Assembly: GCF_018873765.1 (NCBI RefSeq)
Contig: NC_057925.1
Span: 6,459,568-6,523,567 of the forward strand
Length of the DNA stretch: 64,000 nucleotides
Direction of reading: 5' to 3'
Source of the DNA: Telopea speciosissima
Lineage: Eukaryota; Streptophyta; Magnoliopsida; Proteales; Proteaceae
Part shown: one piece after another, positions 27,566-51,000 of the stretch
Layout of the letters: each line of letters opens with the position of its first letter
Numbering within the stretch: the first letter of the stretch is position 1
Translations under genes and position numbers: made by a program
The notes under the pieces: model-generated
Databases searched by the model: none
What the model saw: only the letters and a program-made list of their open reading frames with translations
What the model was told of the DNA's origin: nothing

Positions 27566-30500
27566 AAGAGAGCCACCACCACCACGGCCTAGAAGAGCCG
27601 CGGCTTCACCTCCACCATGCCACCCTCCATTCCCCATTCCACTTTCTTTTCCCTCTCATGCACACCAGCCACGTTACCCCATTAGCTCTCTCTCTCCATC
27701 CATTAACCTCTCTCCCACATTACTTCCTCTATCTCTCTCTCCCTCCACGTTACCCCCTCCATTAACCTCTCTCCATCTCTCTCTCTCTCTCTCTCTCACG
27801 TTACCCTCTCCTCCTAAAATATTAAACCCACATAAAATATAAAACCCACCGTCCCGTTATCACAACATGTGTTAACAGCCCGCCAACCCAATCCCTCTTC
27901 CATTGAGCGATCCTCGATCTCTCTTGAGGAGATCCCCATTATTTGGTATCAGAGCTGGATCGAAGAGGAGATTATTTCCATGGCACCACGCCAAGGAGGC
28001 TGCACTGCCCGTATCACAGAAGTTGAGACGCACAACGATGCTGCCCAAGCCAAGACAGCCCTTCTTCGACGTCAGGTTATGGAACTCACCCCCGAACTTG
28101 AGTTGATGCGCGCTACTTCGCATCGGATGAGCCAATCCGAGGAAGAAGTAGGAGGTGGCGATAGCCATTCCTCCATAGATGAGGACTTGCGCCATGTTCG
28201 GGGAAGAGGATTGAGGGCCAAAAACACATGCCCCCCTCAACCTCCACGTGAGCAAGACTGGAACCATAAGCTAAAGGGAGACATTCCCGATCTCATAGGT
28301 AATGAAATGCCTGATGAAGTTGTTGACTAGCTTACCCTTGTGAATGAAATTTTTGAGCACCGAGAAGTTCCTGAAGATAAGCGTGTAGGCCTTATAGTCA
28401 TGCGACTGCGAGGCAAGGCGATTGCATAGTTTAGGCGAGAGAAGCAGACACGCCAGAGCGCCGATAAAGATCCCATCACCCTATGGCAACATATAGAAGA
28501 GAAGCTGCGAAAACACTTCCTCCCCACTAGCTACAAGAGGGAACTCTACCAGCGTTACCAAAATCTTCAGCAAGGTATCCGCACTATAGATCAGTACACC
28601 AATGAATTCAATGAATTGCTTACCCGCAATAACATTGGTGACACCGAAGAGATGCTTGTGAGCAAGTATTTGGGTGGACTGCAAACCCAAATCCAGGAGG
28701 TGCTTGAAGTCCTTGACATATGGGACCTTGGCGAACCTCATCAGCGTGCAGTGAAGATCGAGAAGTCACGGTAGTAGAGATAGTCTACAGGCAGCCAGCG
28801 TTTCTCCTCTACCCAGGGTACTAACAACCCACTTTTTATCCAGGCAGCCGTAGGCCAACAAGTAGCAACCAAAGCATCGCAGTCCCCTGCATCGGCTACA
28901 GGCTCGCAGTTTAGCAAAACTGTGACCTCGCAACCCACTTCTTCTCTTAAGTGCTATGCTTGTGGAGAATTGGGACATCATGTGAGCAACTGTCGCACCG
29001 TAAAGAATAGACCGGCCGGCAAGGGACTTTTGTTAGAGAATGATCTTGATGCGATAGATGATGAGGAAGCCAACTTGGAAGATCCCCAGTATGACAGCCA
29101 AGGCGATCCAGAAGGAGAAATTCTCCATGCAGATTCGGGCGAATTCCTTATGATGAGAAAGGTGTTTCTCACCCCCCCCCCCCCCGCCATGAATCTAATG
29201 ACCATTGGCTCCGCAACAACATATCCCACTTGGCTTGTACCATAGCTGGAAAGGTGTGCCAATTGATCATTGATTTTGGGTGCTGTGAGAACGTTATTTC
29301 TGAAGAGGCGGTCCAAAAATTACAGCTCGAACAGAAGGAGCACCCTACCCCTTACAAGATGACTTGGTTGAAGAAAGGTATTGAGGTAACTGTTTCTAAA
29401 CGATGTCTGGTTGCGTTATCTATTGCCTCTACTTACTTCGACAAGATTTGGTGTGATGTATTGCCTATGGATGCCAGCCATATTTTATTAGGGCGCCCCT
29501 GGCAATTTGATAGAAAGACCTTGCATGATAGGTATAAGAACACTTACTCTTTTATGTATGATGGAAAAAAAATTGGTCTAGCCCCATCCAAGGAGTCCTT
29601 GAAGTCCCCCCTAGCCGAATATGGCTCCTCTAATTTACTTACATTGAGGGACTTACGGGGTGCCATGACCAATGTGGACGTTGTGTATGTGTTGCTTAAT
29701 AAATCTGAAAGTGATGGTGCTTCACATGTTGTACCTGAAGAGGCCAAGCCTTTACTGGCCGAATTTCATGATGTGTTTGAAGACCTTCCCATGGGTCTAC
29801 CCCCTATGAGAGATATCCAGCACCAAATTGATTTGGTCCCTGGAGCTCAACTACCCAACTTGCCTCATTATCAGATGAGTCCGGCTGAACATGCAGAGCT
29901 ACACCGGCAAGTTACAAAGCTGTTGAATAAAGGCTTCATTCGTGAAAGTCTTAGCCCTTGTGCAGTACCAGCCCTCTTGGTTCCAAAGAAGAACGGCACT
30001 TGAAGAATGTGTGTGGATAGTATTGCGATTAATAAAATCACTGTTAAATACCGCTTTCCTATCCCATGCCTTGATGACCTACTGGACCAACTTACTGGTT
30101 CTACCATTTTCTCTAAGTTAGATCTCAAGAGTGGTTATCATCAGATCCGGATTAGACCAGGGGATGAGTGGAAGACTGCATTCAAGACACGAGATGGCTT
30201 GTTTGAGTGGATGGTAATGCCATTTGGTTTATCCAATGCTCCTTCTACATTCATGCGTTTCATGACACAGATCTTGAAGCCGTTTTTGGGCCATTTTGCT
30301 GTAGTGTATTTTGATGATATACTTGTATTTAGTAAATCTACTGATGAGCACTTGCAGCATCTTACCGCTATTCTTGTTGTGTTGAGGAGAGAGCATCTAT
30401 TTGCAGCTATGGAGAAGTGCTATTTCTTTCAAACAAAAATCCTATTCTTGGGATTTGTTGTTTCTGATGATGGCATTACAGTTGACGACGCCAAGATCAA

Positions 30501-32373
30501 AGTCATCTGGGATTGGCCTACTCCATCCTCCATCTTTGATGTTTGTAGCTTCCATGGACTTGCATCCTTTTATCGGAGATTTATTTCACATTTTAGCTCC
30601 ATTGCAGCACCACTCACAGCTTGCATGAAGAAAGGTGTATTTGAGTGGACTAGTGCAGCCCAGGAAAGCTTCGAACAGTTGAAGGAGAAGTTGATTTCAG
30701 CGCTAGTTTTAGCCCTACCTAACTTTGACCTTGTGTTTGAGGTTCATTGTGATGCATCAGGTACAGGTATCGGCACAGTTCTTAGTCACGGTGGTGGCCC
30801 TATTGCCTATTTTAGTGAAAAGGTTAACGGCGCAAAGCTTCGTTACAGCACTTACGACTTGGAGTTCTATGCGATTTTTCGCACTCTAGAGCACTGGCGA
30901 TCCTACTTGATCCACCGGTAATTTGTTCTTTACACTGATCATGTGGCGTTGAAGTATCTTGCAGGACAACATAAGCTTAATTCCAGGCGCGCAAAGTGGG
31001 CAGAGTTCCTTCAGGAATTCACTTTCAATATCAAGCACAAGGTTAGCGTTCAAAATCAGGTGGCGAATGCTCTTAGCAAAAAGAAGAGTTTGCTTACCAC
31101 CATGCACAACACCACCCTTGGCTTTGATACTTTTTCAGGATCTCTATGCGAGTGACCCTTACTTTTCTAAGGTGTTGATGGATGTGCAAGCAAGGGCCAC
31201 TACCAATTTTGTCATCCATGATGGTTTTCTATTCAAAGGAAATCGACAGTGTATTCTCGACTGTTCCCTTCGCCTGAAAGTGATTGCAGACTTACACAGT
31301 GAAGGACACTTTGGAAGAGTCAAGACTCTACAATTGGTGCGTTCTCGCTATTTTTGGCCTAAGCTTACCACGGATGTGCAGCATTTTATGCAACAGTGCC
31401 AGATTTTTCAGACTTCGAAGGGGCAGTCCACCAATGCAGGCTTATATATGCCTTTGCCCATCCCTACTGCACCGTGGACTGATATCTCCATAGACTTCGT
31501 TCTTGGGTTACCTAAGACTCAAAAGGGCATGGACTCTATTTTTGTGGTGGTAGACCGTTTCTCTAAGATGGCGCATTTCATTCCTTGCCGAAAGACGATG
31601 GACGCATCTCGCATTGCAGATTTGTTCTTTAGAGAAGTCTATAAGTTGCACGGCTTACCCCACACCATTACTTCTGATAGGGACACCAAGTTCCTTAGTC
31701 ACTTTTGGCTGCAATTATGGAGGAGTATAGAGACGGCACTGCAGTTCAGTTCAGTCTTTCACCCTCAAACTGATGGCCAAATCGAAGTTGTCAACCGTTC
31801 TTTGGGAAACTTGCTTCGTAGTTTGACTAACGACAACCCTCGCTCTTGGGAATGTCGATTATCCTTGGGTGAGTTTGCATGCAATTGCTCTGTGAACCGC
31901 TCCACCGGCCTTAGTCCTTTCATGATTGTTTATGGACGACAACCTACATCTGCAGTGGACCTACCTCCAATCCCATTCCCGGACAAGCCACTAGTACAGG
32001 TTGAAGAAATTGCATCACAGTTGCGGCGTATTCATGATGAAGTACACTAAAAGCTGGTGACCAGTACAGCTACCTACAAGCAAGTAGCCGACCAGCGGCA
32101 TCAACAGGTTCTATTTGAGCCTGGTGATTATGTGTGGGCTTACTTGCCGCCTGAGCGTCAACTAGCCGGTACCTATGGCAAGCTCAGCAATAGGAAAATT
32201 GGACCTTTGGAGGTCTTGGAGCGTATCAATGATAACGCCTACCGCTTGAAGTTGCCTTCCCATATTCGCACCCATGATGTATTCAATGTGCGACATTTGA
32301 CCTCTTACCATGGTGATTCCTCCGATGATGGTACTGCGAATTCGGGGACGAATTCTTCTAAACCGAGAGGGAA

Positions 32374-33322
32374 TGATGCAGCATTAGATATGGCCGATCG
32401 GGTGGACCACAATCGCAACCACCCCAAAGAGCTTAGGCTTTCCACATGGGCGCGCCAACCGTCCCAACGCCTTCGCCACATCACCTAGGCGCCACATCAT
32501 TCCTTGGAGCACAAGATATTGGGGCCTAGCATATCTTTAGATTTTAGAATATCTTTTAGAATATTTACCTTCCAATTTATTAGTTTCTATATGTATGTAG
32601 GATTATTGGCTTTCCTATTTACTAGTTTCCTTATGTGCTTAAGATCCCTTGAGATATGCAACTTGGGTTGCAAGTTTTAGTAGTTTAGGAAGGTTTACTA
32701 TTATTTCTAGATTTTATTTTCTACTCTTACCAATATTTGTAATCAATTCTTGGGCTATAAATCCCCAACCATGGAATGGAATTGACACATTTTGAAGAGA
32801 AATATTGTGCAGCCTTTGCTCCAATCGATCCTATTGTGATCACCCCTCCTTGGCCTTGAAGAGCCACCCATCGGCAGCCTTGAAGAGCAGCCCGCGCCTA
32901 AAAGAGCGCCACCCCCTCCGCTCCTTGAAGAGAGCCACCACCACCACCACGGCCTAGAAGAGCCGCGGCTTCACCTCCACCGTGCCACCCTCCATTCCCC
33001 ATTCCACCTTCTTTTCCCTCTCATTCACACCAGCCACGTTACCCCATTAGCTCTCTCTCTCTCTCCATCCATTAACCTCTCTCCCACATTACTTCCTCCA
33101 TCTCTCTCTCCCTCCACGTCACCCCCTCCATTAACCTCTCTCCATCCATTAATCCCTCTCTCTCTCTCTCTCTCTCTCACGTTGCCCTCTCCTCCTAAAA
33201 TATTAAACCCACATAAAATATAAAACCTACCGTCGCGTTATCACCACATGTGTTAACAGTCCGCCGACCCAATTCCTCTTCCATTGAGCGATCCTCGATC
33301 TCTCTTGAGGAGATCCCCATTA
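32374..33322 (+). repeat. 3' LTR of the Ty3/gypsy element
   Basis: The 949-bp LTR starts TGATGCAGCATTAG after a purine run AACCGAGAGGGAA, and ends CCCCATTA. It contains CT-rich runs and TATA-like words. It shows the uninterrupted site (CTTGAAGAGAGCC near 32,925) that the Copia element hit in the 5' LTR. Confidence 0.9.
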
Positions 33323-33327
33323 TATTG

Positions 33328-34967
33328 TAAATTCTTAAATTTTTATGCGAGATGTTTCCCACTATGCTTGATGTCCAATAATTTTCCTAGGGTCTAAATC
33401 ATTTTATTTTGGACAACTTTGCCGCTGTGAATGTATTAGAAGCATGCGAAACTTGAACCTGTGGGAGGTGTTTTGGGTCTAACTTCTATGATGGGTTTAA
33501 AGAGCATGTTTGATTGACAAACATGTGTTTTGTTTTGGGCCAATTTGGCCACTAATCCCAGTTTTTGTATTTTTTACTTTTATGCCACTATTTTAGAATT
33601 TCAAAAAATATAATAAATAATAGAAATACAGAAAATTACTCAAAATAAATGAGACAAATTCTTTTAGTATGTTTAATTTTGTGGGTTCATTAGCCATGTT
33701 GTGCATGCTTCCCATCCCCTAAGACATAGATGTCATTTTAGGATTTGACGCAAGAAATGAAGAAAAAACAAAAATATAAATACATGTGCTGTTTTTATGA
33801 CTTGTATGTATGTAGAATAATGTAATCCGCTGTATAGCATGTATTTTCATATATGGGTCATTTGTATCATTTTTTATGTATTTATTTAACATATTTCATA
33901 TTTTTTTCATAAATATGACAAAATGCATTATAAAATTGCCATGACATGTACATGATGAATTTCAGCTATTTAAGTATGTGTACATGATACATCAGCATGT
34001 AGGATCATCATGCATAATTTTTTGCAATTAAAAAAATACTTACGTTATTTTCCAAAAGTGCATATCTACTTTTGCCCTCCGAGGTCATTTTGGTCATTTC
34101 ACCAAGTCCAAGTCCAAAATGATTTTCCAGCATCAAAGCTTTGGGTACTTTTTCATTTTAGCATGTTTAACATCATTTCTCATCCTTTCAATGATTTTAA
34201 AACGCATGCCCTAGTACTTTCTACCATCTTGGTGTATTTTGATTATTTTACGACCAAATTTCACTCAGAGTTTTGGGAGGGTTTTTGTCACTCACTTTGC
34301 ATATTTCAACCTTCATAATTATGTTTAAACTACAAAATAGCATTCTCATGAGGTTTTCATGCATTTTGGTAATTTGATATCTTATACTTTTTAACCTAAT
34401 ACATATTTTTAATAAGTAACATGCATGCGTAAAAGTATTGTAATCATATTTTAGTTATTTGTGATATTTAAATTTGATTTTCATGCATACAAGATTCCTC
34501 CTTTCATCATGTTTAATCTAGCTTAGGTTTTTAATCATTTTGTATAGTTAACCGTCGACCATAGAGTTAGAATTTCTAACTTAACAAAAATGTATGAATT
34601 AGATCAAAATAAGATCCATAATCAGCTAACTTAGAGTTAACGAATAGGATTTAAACATTAGTTCTCATTAACCTAATTAGGTTCATAAATCTCCACTCAA
34701 GATAGGTTAAATTTTCCAAAAAATAGATTAACTAGTTGCATAATACGTATAACCAACAAGTGTATAGCAAATAACGTGGTCTATGAAGACTGGTCATTAA
34801 TCGGGCGGTTACTAAGTGCCTAACACATTCTCAACCCATAATCTGACACTTATCAAGAGATATGGGGCAAACCAACCATTGAGTCATTGAATAAATTTAA
34901 CACCTTTTCTACGAAGGAAGGGTACCATTCATGGGTCCTAAACCCCAAATCTAGGTGGCGACTCCCA
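33328..34967 (+). mobile_element. Outermost long LTR (family L), right piece
   Basis: The sequence resumes the match to family L where the left piece broke off: GATGTTTCCCACTATGCTTG here against GATGTTCCCCACTGTGCTTG at 24,079. It runs to the family's end CTAGGTGGCGACTCCCA at 34,967. No coding is present. It is a solo or partial LTR, older than everything inserted in it. Confidence 0.75.
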
Positions 34968-35245
34968 TTTTTCACATTCAATCCCCTGAGGTTATCCTAG
35001 TCAACGGATTTCTTTCATCTAACACACCACACTTTAAACGTCAAATTAATGAGATAGAGGCCCAGATTTGTTGAAATGTTCTTGATTTCTAGACCATCTT
35101 CTTCAAATTTTTTTCCATCCAAACATGATAGATAGATGCACATTACTACGACCCATGGTGCCAATTCTTGATTTCCCATTGCAATAACATACTTTATATT
35201 TGAGTATAAGTATAATGGCCTAATATACATACATGAAGTGTATAC

Positions 35246-44832
<9,587 letters not shown>

Positions 44833-45190
44833 ATCACGGAGTGGCCGTCCGTCTCAAACTCTCAACCTTCCTGTCCTATTTGATGCTTCTCTTCTCAATG
44901 AAAGAGGAGATTCCTACTTTTAAACGAAAACAAAAGTTCGAAAATAAAATGAATTTTAAAATGGGAGAAAAAACGCCAGAGCTAGAAACGCCACCCGGTG
45001 CACCGTCCCTGCGCCTTGACACAGGGGCGCCACTTGACCAGACAGCCTAAAATGCCCTTCAAACTAGAGCGAACTGCTGATGTATCTACATCACTCTAGG
45101 ACAGTCTTAAATTAAGGGTCTTATTGGAATTTTGAATTTTAATGGTTTTTTGGAGAATAAAATATAAGAAACTTTGGGGAAGAAAATGAC

Positions 45191-45334
45191 GAATCTGGAT
45201 CAGCTACCCACATGGGGACAGCCGGACAGGAGAGGACAGATCTGACCCCTTCATGGGGTGTGGATCCCATACCTTCATGAAGGGTTCAGATCTTTCCCCA
45301 CCCGTCCCCTTGTGGATCGCAGATCTGAACTTTT
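45191..45334. mobile_element. Hairpin MITE with 9-bp target duplication, upstream of gene B
   Basis: The 144-bp element starts GAATCTGGATCAGCTACCC and ends GGATCGCAGATCTGAACTTTT. Perfect copies of GAAAATGAC flank it (45,182-45,190 and 45,335-45,343). A partial relative lies at about 41,094-41,185 (CAGATCTGCTACCCACATAGG). A half-hairpin of family A is at about 44,985-45,050. Confidence 0.8.
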
Positions 45335-45530
45335 GAAAATGACTAATGAACACAAAGGCTTTTGACTTTTCAAAGAGACAGAATGACCATTGATCTTCTG
45401 ATATGTTGTCCATTACATTTTATTATCTACATGGGGAAGTAAATGACTAGTGAGCACGAAGGTTTTGACTTTTCAAAGAGACAGAACCATTGATCTTCTG
45501 ATATGTTGTCCATTACATTTATTATTTACA
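45335..45530 (+). repeat. Tandem duplication, unit about 100 bp
   Basis: Two copies of a unit containing TTTTGACTTTTCAAAGAGACAG and TGATCTTCTGATATGTTGTCC start at about 45,338 and 45,442, differing by a few bases and short gaps. Confidence 0.85.
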
Positions 45531-47104
45531 ATTCTACTTGGATTTAATTAATTTCTCATATAATGTTATACCTTGGGGAAGCGCTAAGAGGCATAAGTGG
45601 TGGCTGCCAGTACAGTAGAGTGCTAGCCTAAGTCTGAGACCCCAACCCCTAGTCTCCTCAATAGGAGACGATCAAAAAAAAATTTGTTATACCTTCAAAT
45701 GTATATATTTATACACCCTATAGTCTTCCGTTCCCTCTTGTAACCCTAAATTGTATTTTGTCACACATGGCAAACTCAAATCCAGGATTTCAAAACAAGG
45801 AATCAGTATCTAAATTGGGTCTAGCACAATTTTGATCCAATTATATTCCATACCAATTAGAATCGATTGTGAATCAGTCAAATTCCACCTGAACCCTAGA
45901 AACACTGTATGGAACTATGGATCGGCCACTCTAGAATGCAAGAATTAGGATCAGGTTAGGCTGATTCTGGTTTGAATCAGCTGATTCACCCGATTTAATT
46001 CCATGTCAGATCAACCGAAATCAGTCATGAATCCACTAGATTCTGCTTGAACCCTAGAAACGTTGTGTGGATTGCTCGCTCTCTAACGACTAGAATTGGG
46101 TTCGAACTTAGCCGATTCAAATTATAATTGGCTTATTCACCCAAAATCCGATTCCAGTTTTTTAAATCTTTGTTCTGATTGAATTGAAACTTGAAATATT
46201 AATGACAAGCCTTGGTATTTATGTCCACAATTTTTCAACCTCATCTCATCTGAGCTACCACGCATCAGAAAGACTTAGAACCATAGTACTTTTTTTTTTT
46301 TTTTTTTTTTTTCACCAAGGACCACAAAAATACTAAGGAATTTAATTAGGCCTTATTGGGCAAAAATTGAGAAACAATACTAAGGAAATCCATGGACAAA
46401 TCGGACACCAAAAATCCGTAGGCCCTGTTTGTCTAGAGGGATCTTAGGTGGGGTGGTATAATGCTGATGTTGCATTTCAAAATCCCACCCATACCTTATT
46501 TGTTAATTTAAGATGATGAACTTACAAAAGCTCTGGGGATATCATTAATTATTTTATCTATTAGTGTAATAATTTCAAAATTCCACTCCTTTGGTTACTG
46601 TTAAATGAAACAAATAACTTTACATCAACTTTACCTTAACATTTCTATTCAACAAAATCTCACTAACATGTGGGTCTCATCTTCTCCTCTAAACAAGCGG
46701 GACCCACTTAAAAATAGAATGGGCTATAGGACAGTTTAATTTGTAAAACAATGTGGTCATGTTATTAATGGAGAAGTACAATGATACAGCCATGCAAATT
46801 GCAATTTACCCCAAAAAAATAAAAGATTGCAATCAGCCAACAGCACATGGGCAGTGTCCTGATTAGCCCAAAATTAGGCTTTAATTCCGAAGGCCAGCTG
46901 GCCTCATACGTGTTTTTTTATTCTTTTCTTCCCCACTCTTTACCAGATAAACAAAACCTGTAAAGTCTAGGACTTCACCTATCTTGATTAATGATTCTCC
47001 ATTGGGAATTTTTGTCCGATCTTGGACTTTGATGGGCCACAGCTCATTCCTAGATCTCAGTTGGGCTCCACTGAACCTTAGATGGGCCCGGAGGCTAATT
47101 ACTT
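45531..47104. other. Intergenic; diverged repeat at 45,830-46,180, otherwise nothing recognised
   Basis: Two diverged units of about 180 bp contain CCTGAACCCTAGAAACACTG and a GAATCAG/GATTC-rich context (45,830-46,180). A T-tract of 32 bases is at about 46,290. A short duplicate of the phrase CAGTTGGGCTCCACTGAACC appears at about 47,062 and 47,200. No gene was found. Confidence 0.5.
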
Positions 47105-48009
47105 ACCCATGAGACTATGACAAAGAATGAAAGAATTGACTTTTGTGGCTGCATTGTCTATTTTGATGGGTCACAGTTCGTTCTTTCATAGACTCAGTTG
47201 GGCTCCACTGAACCTTGGAAGAGAATTCTCTGTTAATTGTTAGATCAACTACCTCTTCCAAAGACTTTTTAGATGATACAGATGTTCAAGATGGAATTCT
47301 TACTGCATTAATGTGTACGGTATATCAAGAGCAATCCTGATAGCAATCCTGATACGAAAGCTCCAATCATGGTTTGTAAATCTCAGTATCAGGATCAGAT
47401 CGGTGGATCGGATTGGATCCGCTGGATCGGGATCATCCAAACTAATGCCAAATATGACACATTTGCCCGTCTATTGTAAAAAAAATAAAAATCTAATTTT
47501 TTTTTTACCTTTTTACCCTTGTTTACATGTGGATCGGATCGGTCTCGACATGAGTCGACATATTGAAGTCCGAGATCAGATAAGATCAATTGCTAAACGT
47601 GTCAAGCTCAATCATCGACCAATTAATAATAAATTGTGGAGTAGTGGCCCGATGGTCATCCAACTGACACCAACCATTAATCGACGATATATAGTCCGAT
47701 TAGCCTGTTTAAGCCCATTTAGACCAAGTATGGCCCATTTAAAGATCATTTGTAACCCAATTTGTCAATTAATCCATTTATAGTCCGATTATTAGTCCAA
47801 TTACCTTCAGCCCAATTATGGACCTGTAATCAACCGAGCGAATATAAATATGATCATGCCCTAGACTTTCAATTAGCAAAATGGGCAAAATCGATACGGG
47901 ACCTTAAATTGGTGGGGACCAATTAAATCCAAGCAAAGTTGACCGTGCTCGATCGATTGACACCCCTAGTCATGTACAAGAAATTGTTGTCCATGTTCCA
48001 TACAATAAC

Positions 48010-51000
48010 TGTCACACCCCTATCCCAATAAAGGATAAAATACTATAAATGGGGCATGATAGGATGCTTACCAACATCCTAACCACTACAAGGATCTCGA
48101 TGAAGTGGTCAATGCACAGTCTTACACTAATATTAAATTACAATAGTATTAGAACGCGGAAAGTAAAGGAATATTTCATTCCAAAAGATCAGAAATGAGC
48201 GGAAGCGTTACAAATACAAAAGGTTCAAGTCTACGTGATAGACAATTTAATGCTTTACATTTCGACCCAAAAGTTTTACTAGGAACTGAAACTGTAGAAA
48301 TACTACCAAATACATATACAATACCTACCCATGATAAACAAAATAACAAAAGATATAAATTGTGCCTCAATGGCACAGACCATGAGTGTACGCTATCATC
48401 AAGATCCAAAATCACGGGCTCCTATCAGTCCACATCAAAAGAAAGAAGATCACCATCATTCATCACCTGCATATAGCTAAAAAGGGTTGCGCAACGGGGG
48501 TAAGCTCCACTGAGCCCAATGAGGGGATGGGGAGTGCACATACATACATTCACATATAGTCCATGATGTATGAAATGTTAAATATATTTTTCCCCTAACA
48601 AACAATCTAAGTCATGGTATATGCTATTGTGATAACTCGGAAGACACTGAGGGTCACTTATCCTATCGCCCCAGTGAAACCTCAATTATCACGAGGGAGC
48701 CTACGCTGGTAGAAGCCATCATGACCACCCAGTGGCAGACCCCGATAGCCATCACTACCCCTGACCTGGCCTCTCCCGCCTCCACAGCTATCAGGTGCTC
48801 AGACTATCCAACACATAAACCCCTGTTGGCAAGGGTCGTAGCATAAGGGAGCATAAATCCTAGCCGCAGATATACTACATGCAAATCCTATCGTCCCGAG
48901 AGGTATTCCGGGTGCATCAACGTCCCATTCCATCTAGTACCCGGATATCAGCACGGCACGGCATATACAGACCAGGATGGTGAACAATGATTTTAATAAT
49001 AAAAATTTTGGGTTCCGACACCGGCATACCCAGCACCATAACCCAATGAAATAAAGTAAAGCAACATATCAGCAATTCATCAATTTATATCCAACATAGT
49101 TTATATGCAAGGATGCAACATGTTAAAAATGAATGCAAGCATAAACACAATTATATGATCTATATATATATATATAACAAGCCCAAATGTCACCCAAAAC
49201 CCACTCACAGTTCGTTTGCTTGTCGTTCGATGTGTTTTGTAAAGTTTCATTTGGTGCACGTACTCCCGTATAGATTTCAAAGTCTGAGGACGCATGAGAA
49301 CAATGTTAGAAGTGTATAGGTGGGTCCCACGAAGGGTCACAACAGTTTATTTAAAGTTTGGGTCTAAACAACAGGGGCGGATGAAGGAACTGAGTCAGCC
49401 AAGTAAATCCGGTAGTTCCCCCGCCACCATTCTTTTGAAATCTGAGAAGATTTTCACCTTCAGCCTTTCATCCATGGAACCACAAGGGTCCCAGGGTTAG
49501 GGAGGTGAGTCCAAACCTTCGTTGGAGGTCCTAAACATCTAGCCCTTTATAGGACTTAGGGGATTCAAGGGATTGGATCCAACACCAATGTTTTCCCCAA
49601 ATATTACAGACAAGTAATTCTAAATATGAAATCCTTAAGTCAGTCTGATTCCCAGCCTTCTTCGTGAGATCCAATAGCCTCATGAGGTAGGGGAGGGTGT
49701 CCTAAACCTTCCCAAGGGCATAATGTCTCATATCATTCATTGGTCTTGGGAGATCCCATAGATTGGTCTCTCCTTAGGATTTTCCATTCCTAGGTTAAAG
49801 TCACAAGTCCCTTAGGACAGCAAGGGGGTTTTGAGGACATCAAGGGTAGACCTTGGCACCTCGATAGGTCAATTAATTAATATATTTAGGGAGACCACTT
49901 TAGATGATAATTAACCCCCAATAAGATTTATTAAGTCTTAAACAAGCAGCCACAATGTGGGCGAGGTCACCGGACTAAAGTTATGTTCTAAAGTTGCTGT
50001 CAAAATACATCAGCTAGGTTTGGGCCCACTTTTGAGGGTCTTTTATTTGGATTGGGTCCACGATTACTTTAAAAAACTGTATCCCTTTGAGTCTATTTTA
50101 CAACACAACTTGAATCATGTCGATACGATATGTATAGACAAAGTTATGGCCAAAATACTGAGCAGTGGTCATGTTGTAAACTGCGGGCTGATCCACAAAC
50201 GGATTCTATTGTGTGAGTCCGCCCATACATCCGGTCGAACCCTGAGACACGTCCGAGACACACCCAAGGGGGTGGATCCACGGGAGGATGCACGATGGTG
50301 AGTCCGGTCCTTAGTCCGCTCGTAGCAGGAATGGATTTTTTAAGTTCGAACTTCATCCAAATTGATCCCCAATGCCTCCAATGGCTTTAAGGGCTTGTAG
50401 GAATGACTTCCAAGGTTCATTAGGGTCCTAAATATCCAAATGGCATAAAACATTAAGCCATCTATAGTCTATATCCAATTCCTCAACCCAAACTTGAGTT
50501 TTTGGGTAAAAATCTAGGTTTTCATGGCTTGGGTTGAATGGCACTTCAAAGAGAGGTGCAAGGGTGTGCAATGGCACCCAAAGGGACTAAGAACAAGCCC
50601 CAACACAAGAGCATTGGGTCCCAAGTGGAACCCAAGCTATTTCCAATCTCAAAATCCAAAACCCTAAGCTAGAAATTAGAGAAATGGAAAGGGAGAGATG
50701 GAAATCACTCACCTCCAATGGAGAACCAAAACCTAGGGCTAGGTGAGCCCCCTTTCACCTTCTTTTCTTCTTCTTCCTTTCCTTTTCTTTTCTTCTTCTC
50801 CTTCTTCCTTTCTTTCCTTTCCTTTTCTTCTTTCCTTCTCCGGACAGCAAGAGGGGAGGGAGGGGATGAGGTGTAGGAGGAGAGGACAGCAACTTCCTCT
50901 CTTCTCCCTTCCCTTCACTTCTTCTACTTCTTCTTCTTCTTCCTTTATTCTTCTCCTTTCTCTCCTCTAAGGTTTTAACAATTGGGAGAAATGAAAGAGC

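Larger units (their letters stand above)
21558..27941 (+). repeat. 5' LTR of the Ty3/gypsy element, split by a Copia insertion
   Basis: The LTR pieces are 21,558-22,119 and 27,571-27,941, about 933 bp together, against 949 bp for the 3' LTR. The split carries the Copia element and its target duplication AAGAG. Confidence 0.9.
21558..33322 (+). mobile_element. Ty3/gypsy element, CRM-like chromovirus, with a Copia element inside its 5' LTR
   Basis: The ends are set by a perfect 5-bp target duplication TATTG (21,553-21,557 and 33,323-33,327). LTRs start TGATGCAGCAT and end CCCCATTA. The primer site TGGTATCAGAGC, complementary to initiator Met-tRNA, is at 27,944. Parts in order: gag from about 27,980 with a CCHC knuckle near 28,950 (CYACGELGHHVSNC); protease about 29,240-29,560; reverse transcriptase about 29,870-30,500; RNase H about 30,700-31,080; integrase about 31,130-32,040; and a C-terminal part to 32,488 that runs about 115 bases into the 3' LTR. 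Such overlap and a TGATG LTR start are known for CRM-type chromoviruses. The element is broken, with about half a dozen breaks. LTR divergence by eye is roughly 3-5 percent, so it is of the order of one to several million years old. Confidence 0.9.

Noticed and set aside
46430-46460. GGCCCTGTTTGTCTAGAGGG, like a PIF/Harbinger MITE end
   Set aside because: No matching inverted end was found within several hundred bases.
48195-48476. 93-codon open frame inside the 3.8-kb LTR
   Set aside because: No known motif; it lies wholly within the solo LTR, which is expected to be non-coding.
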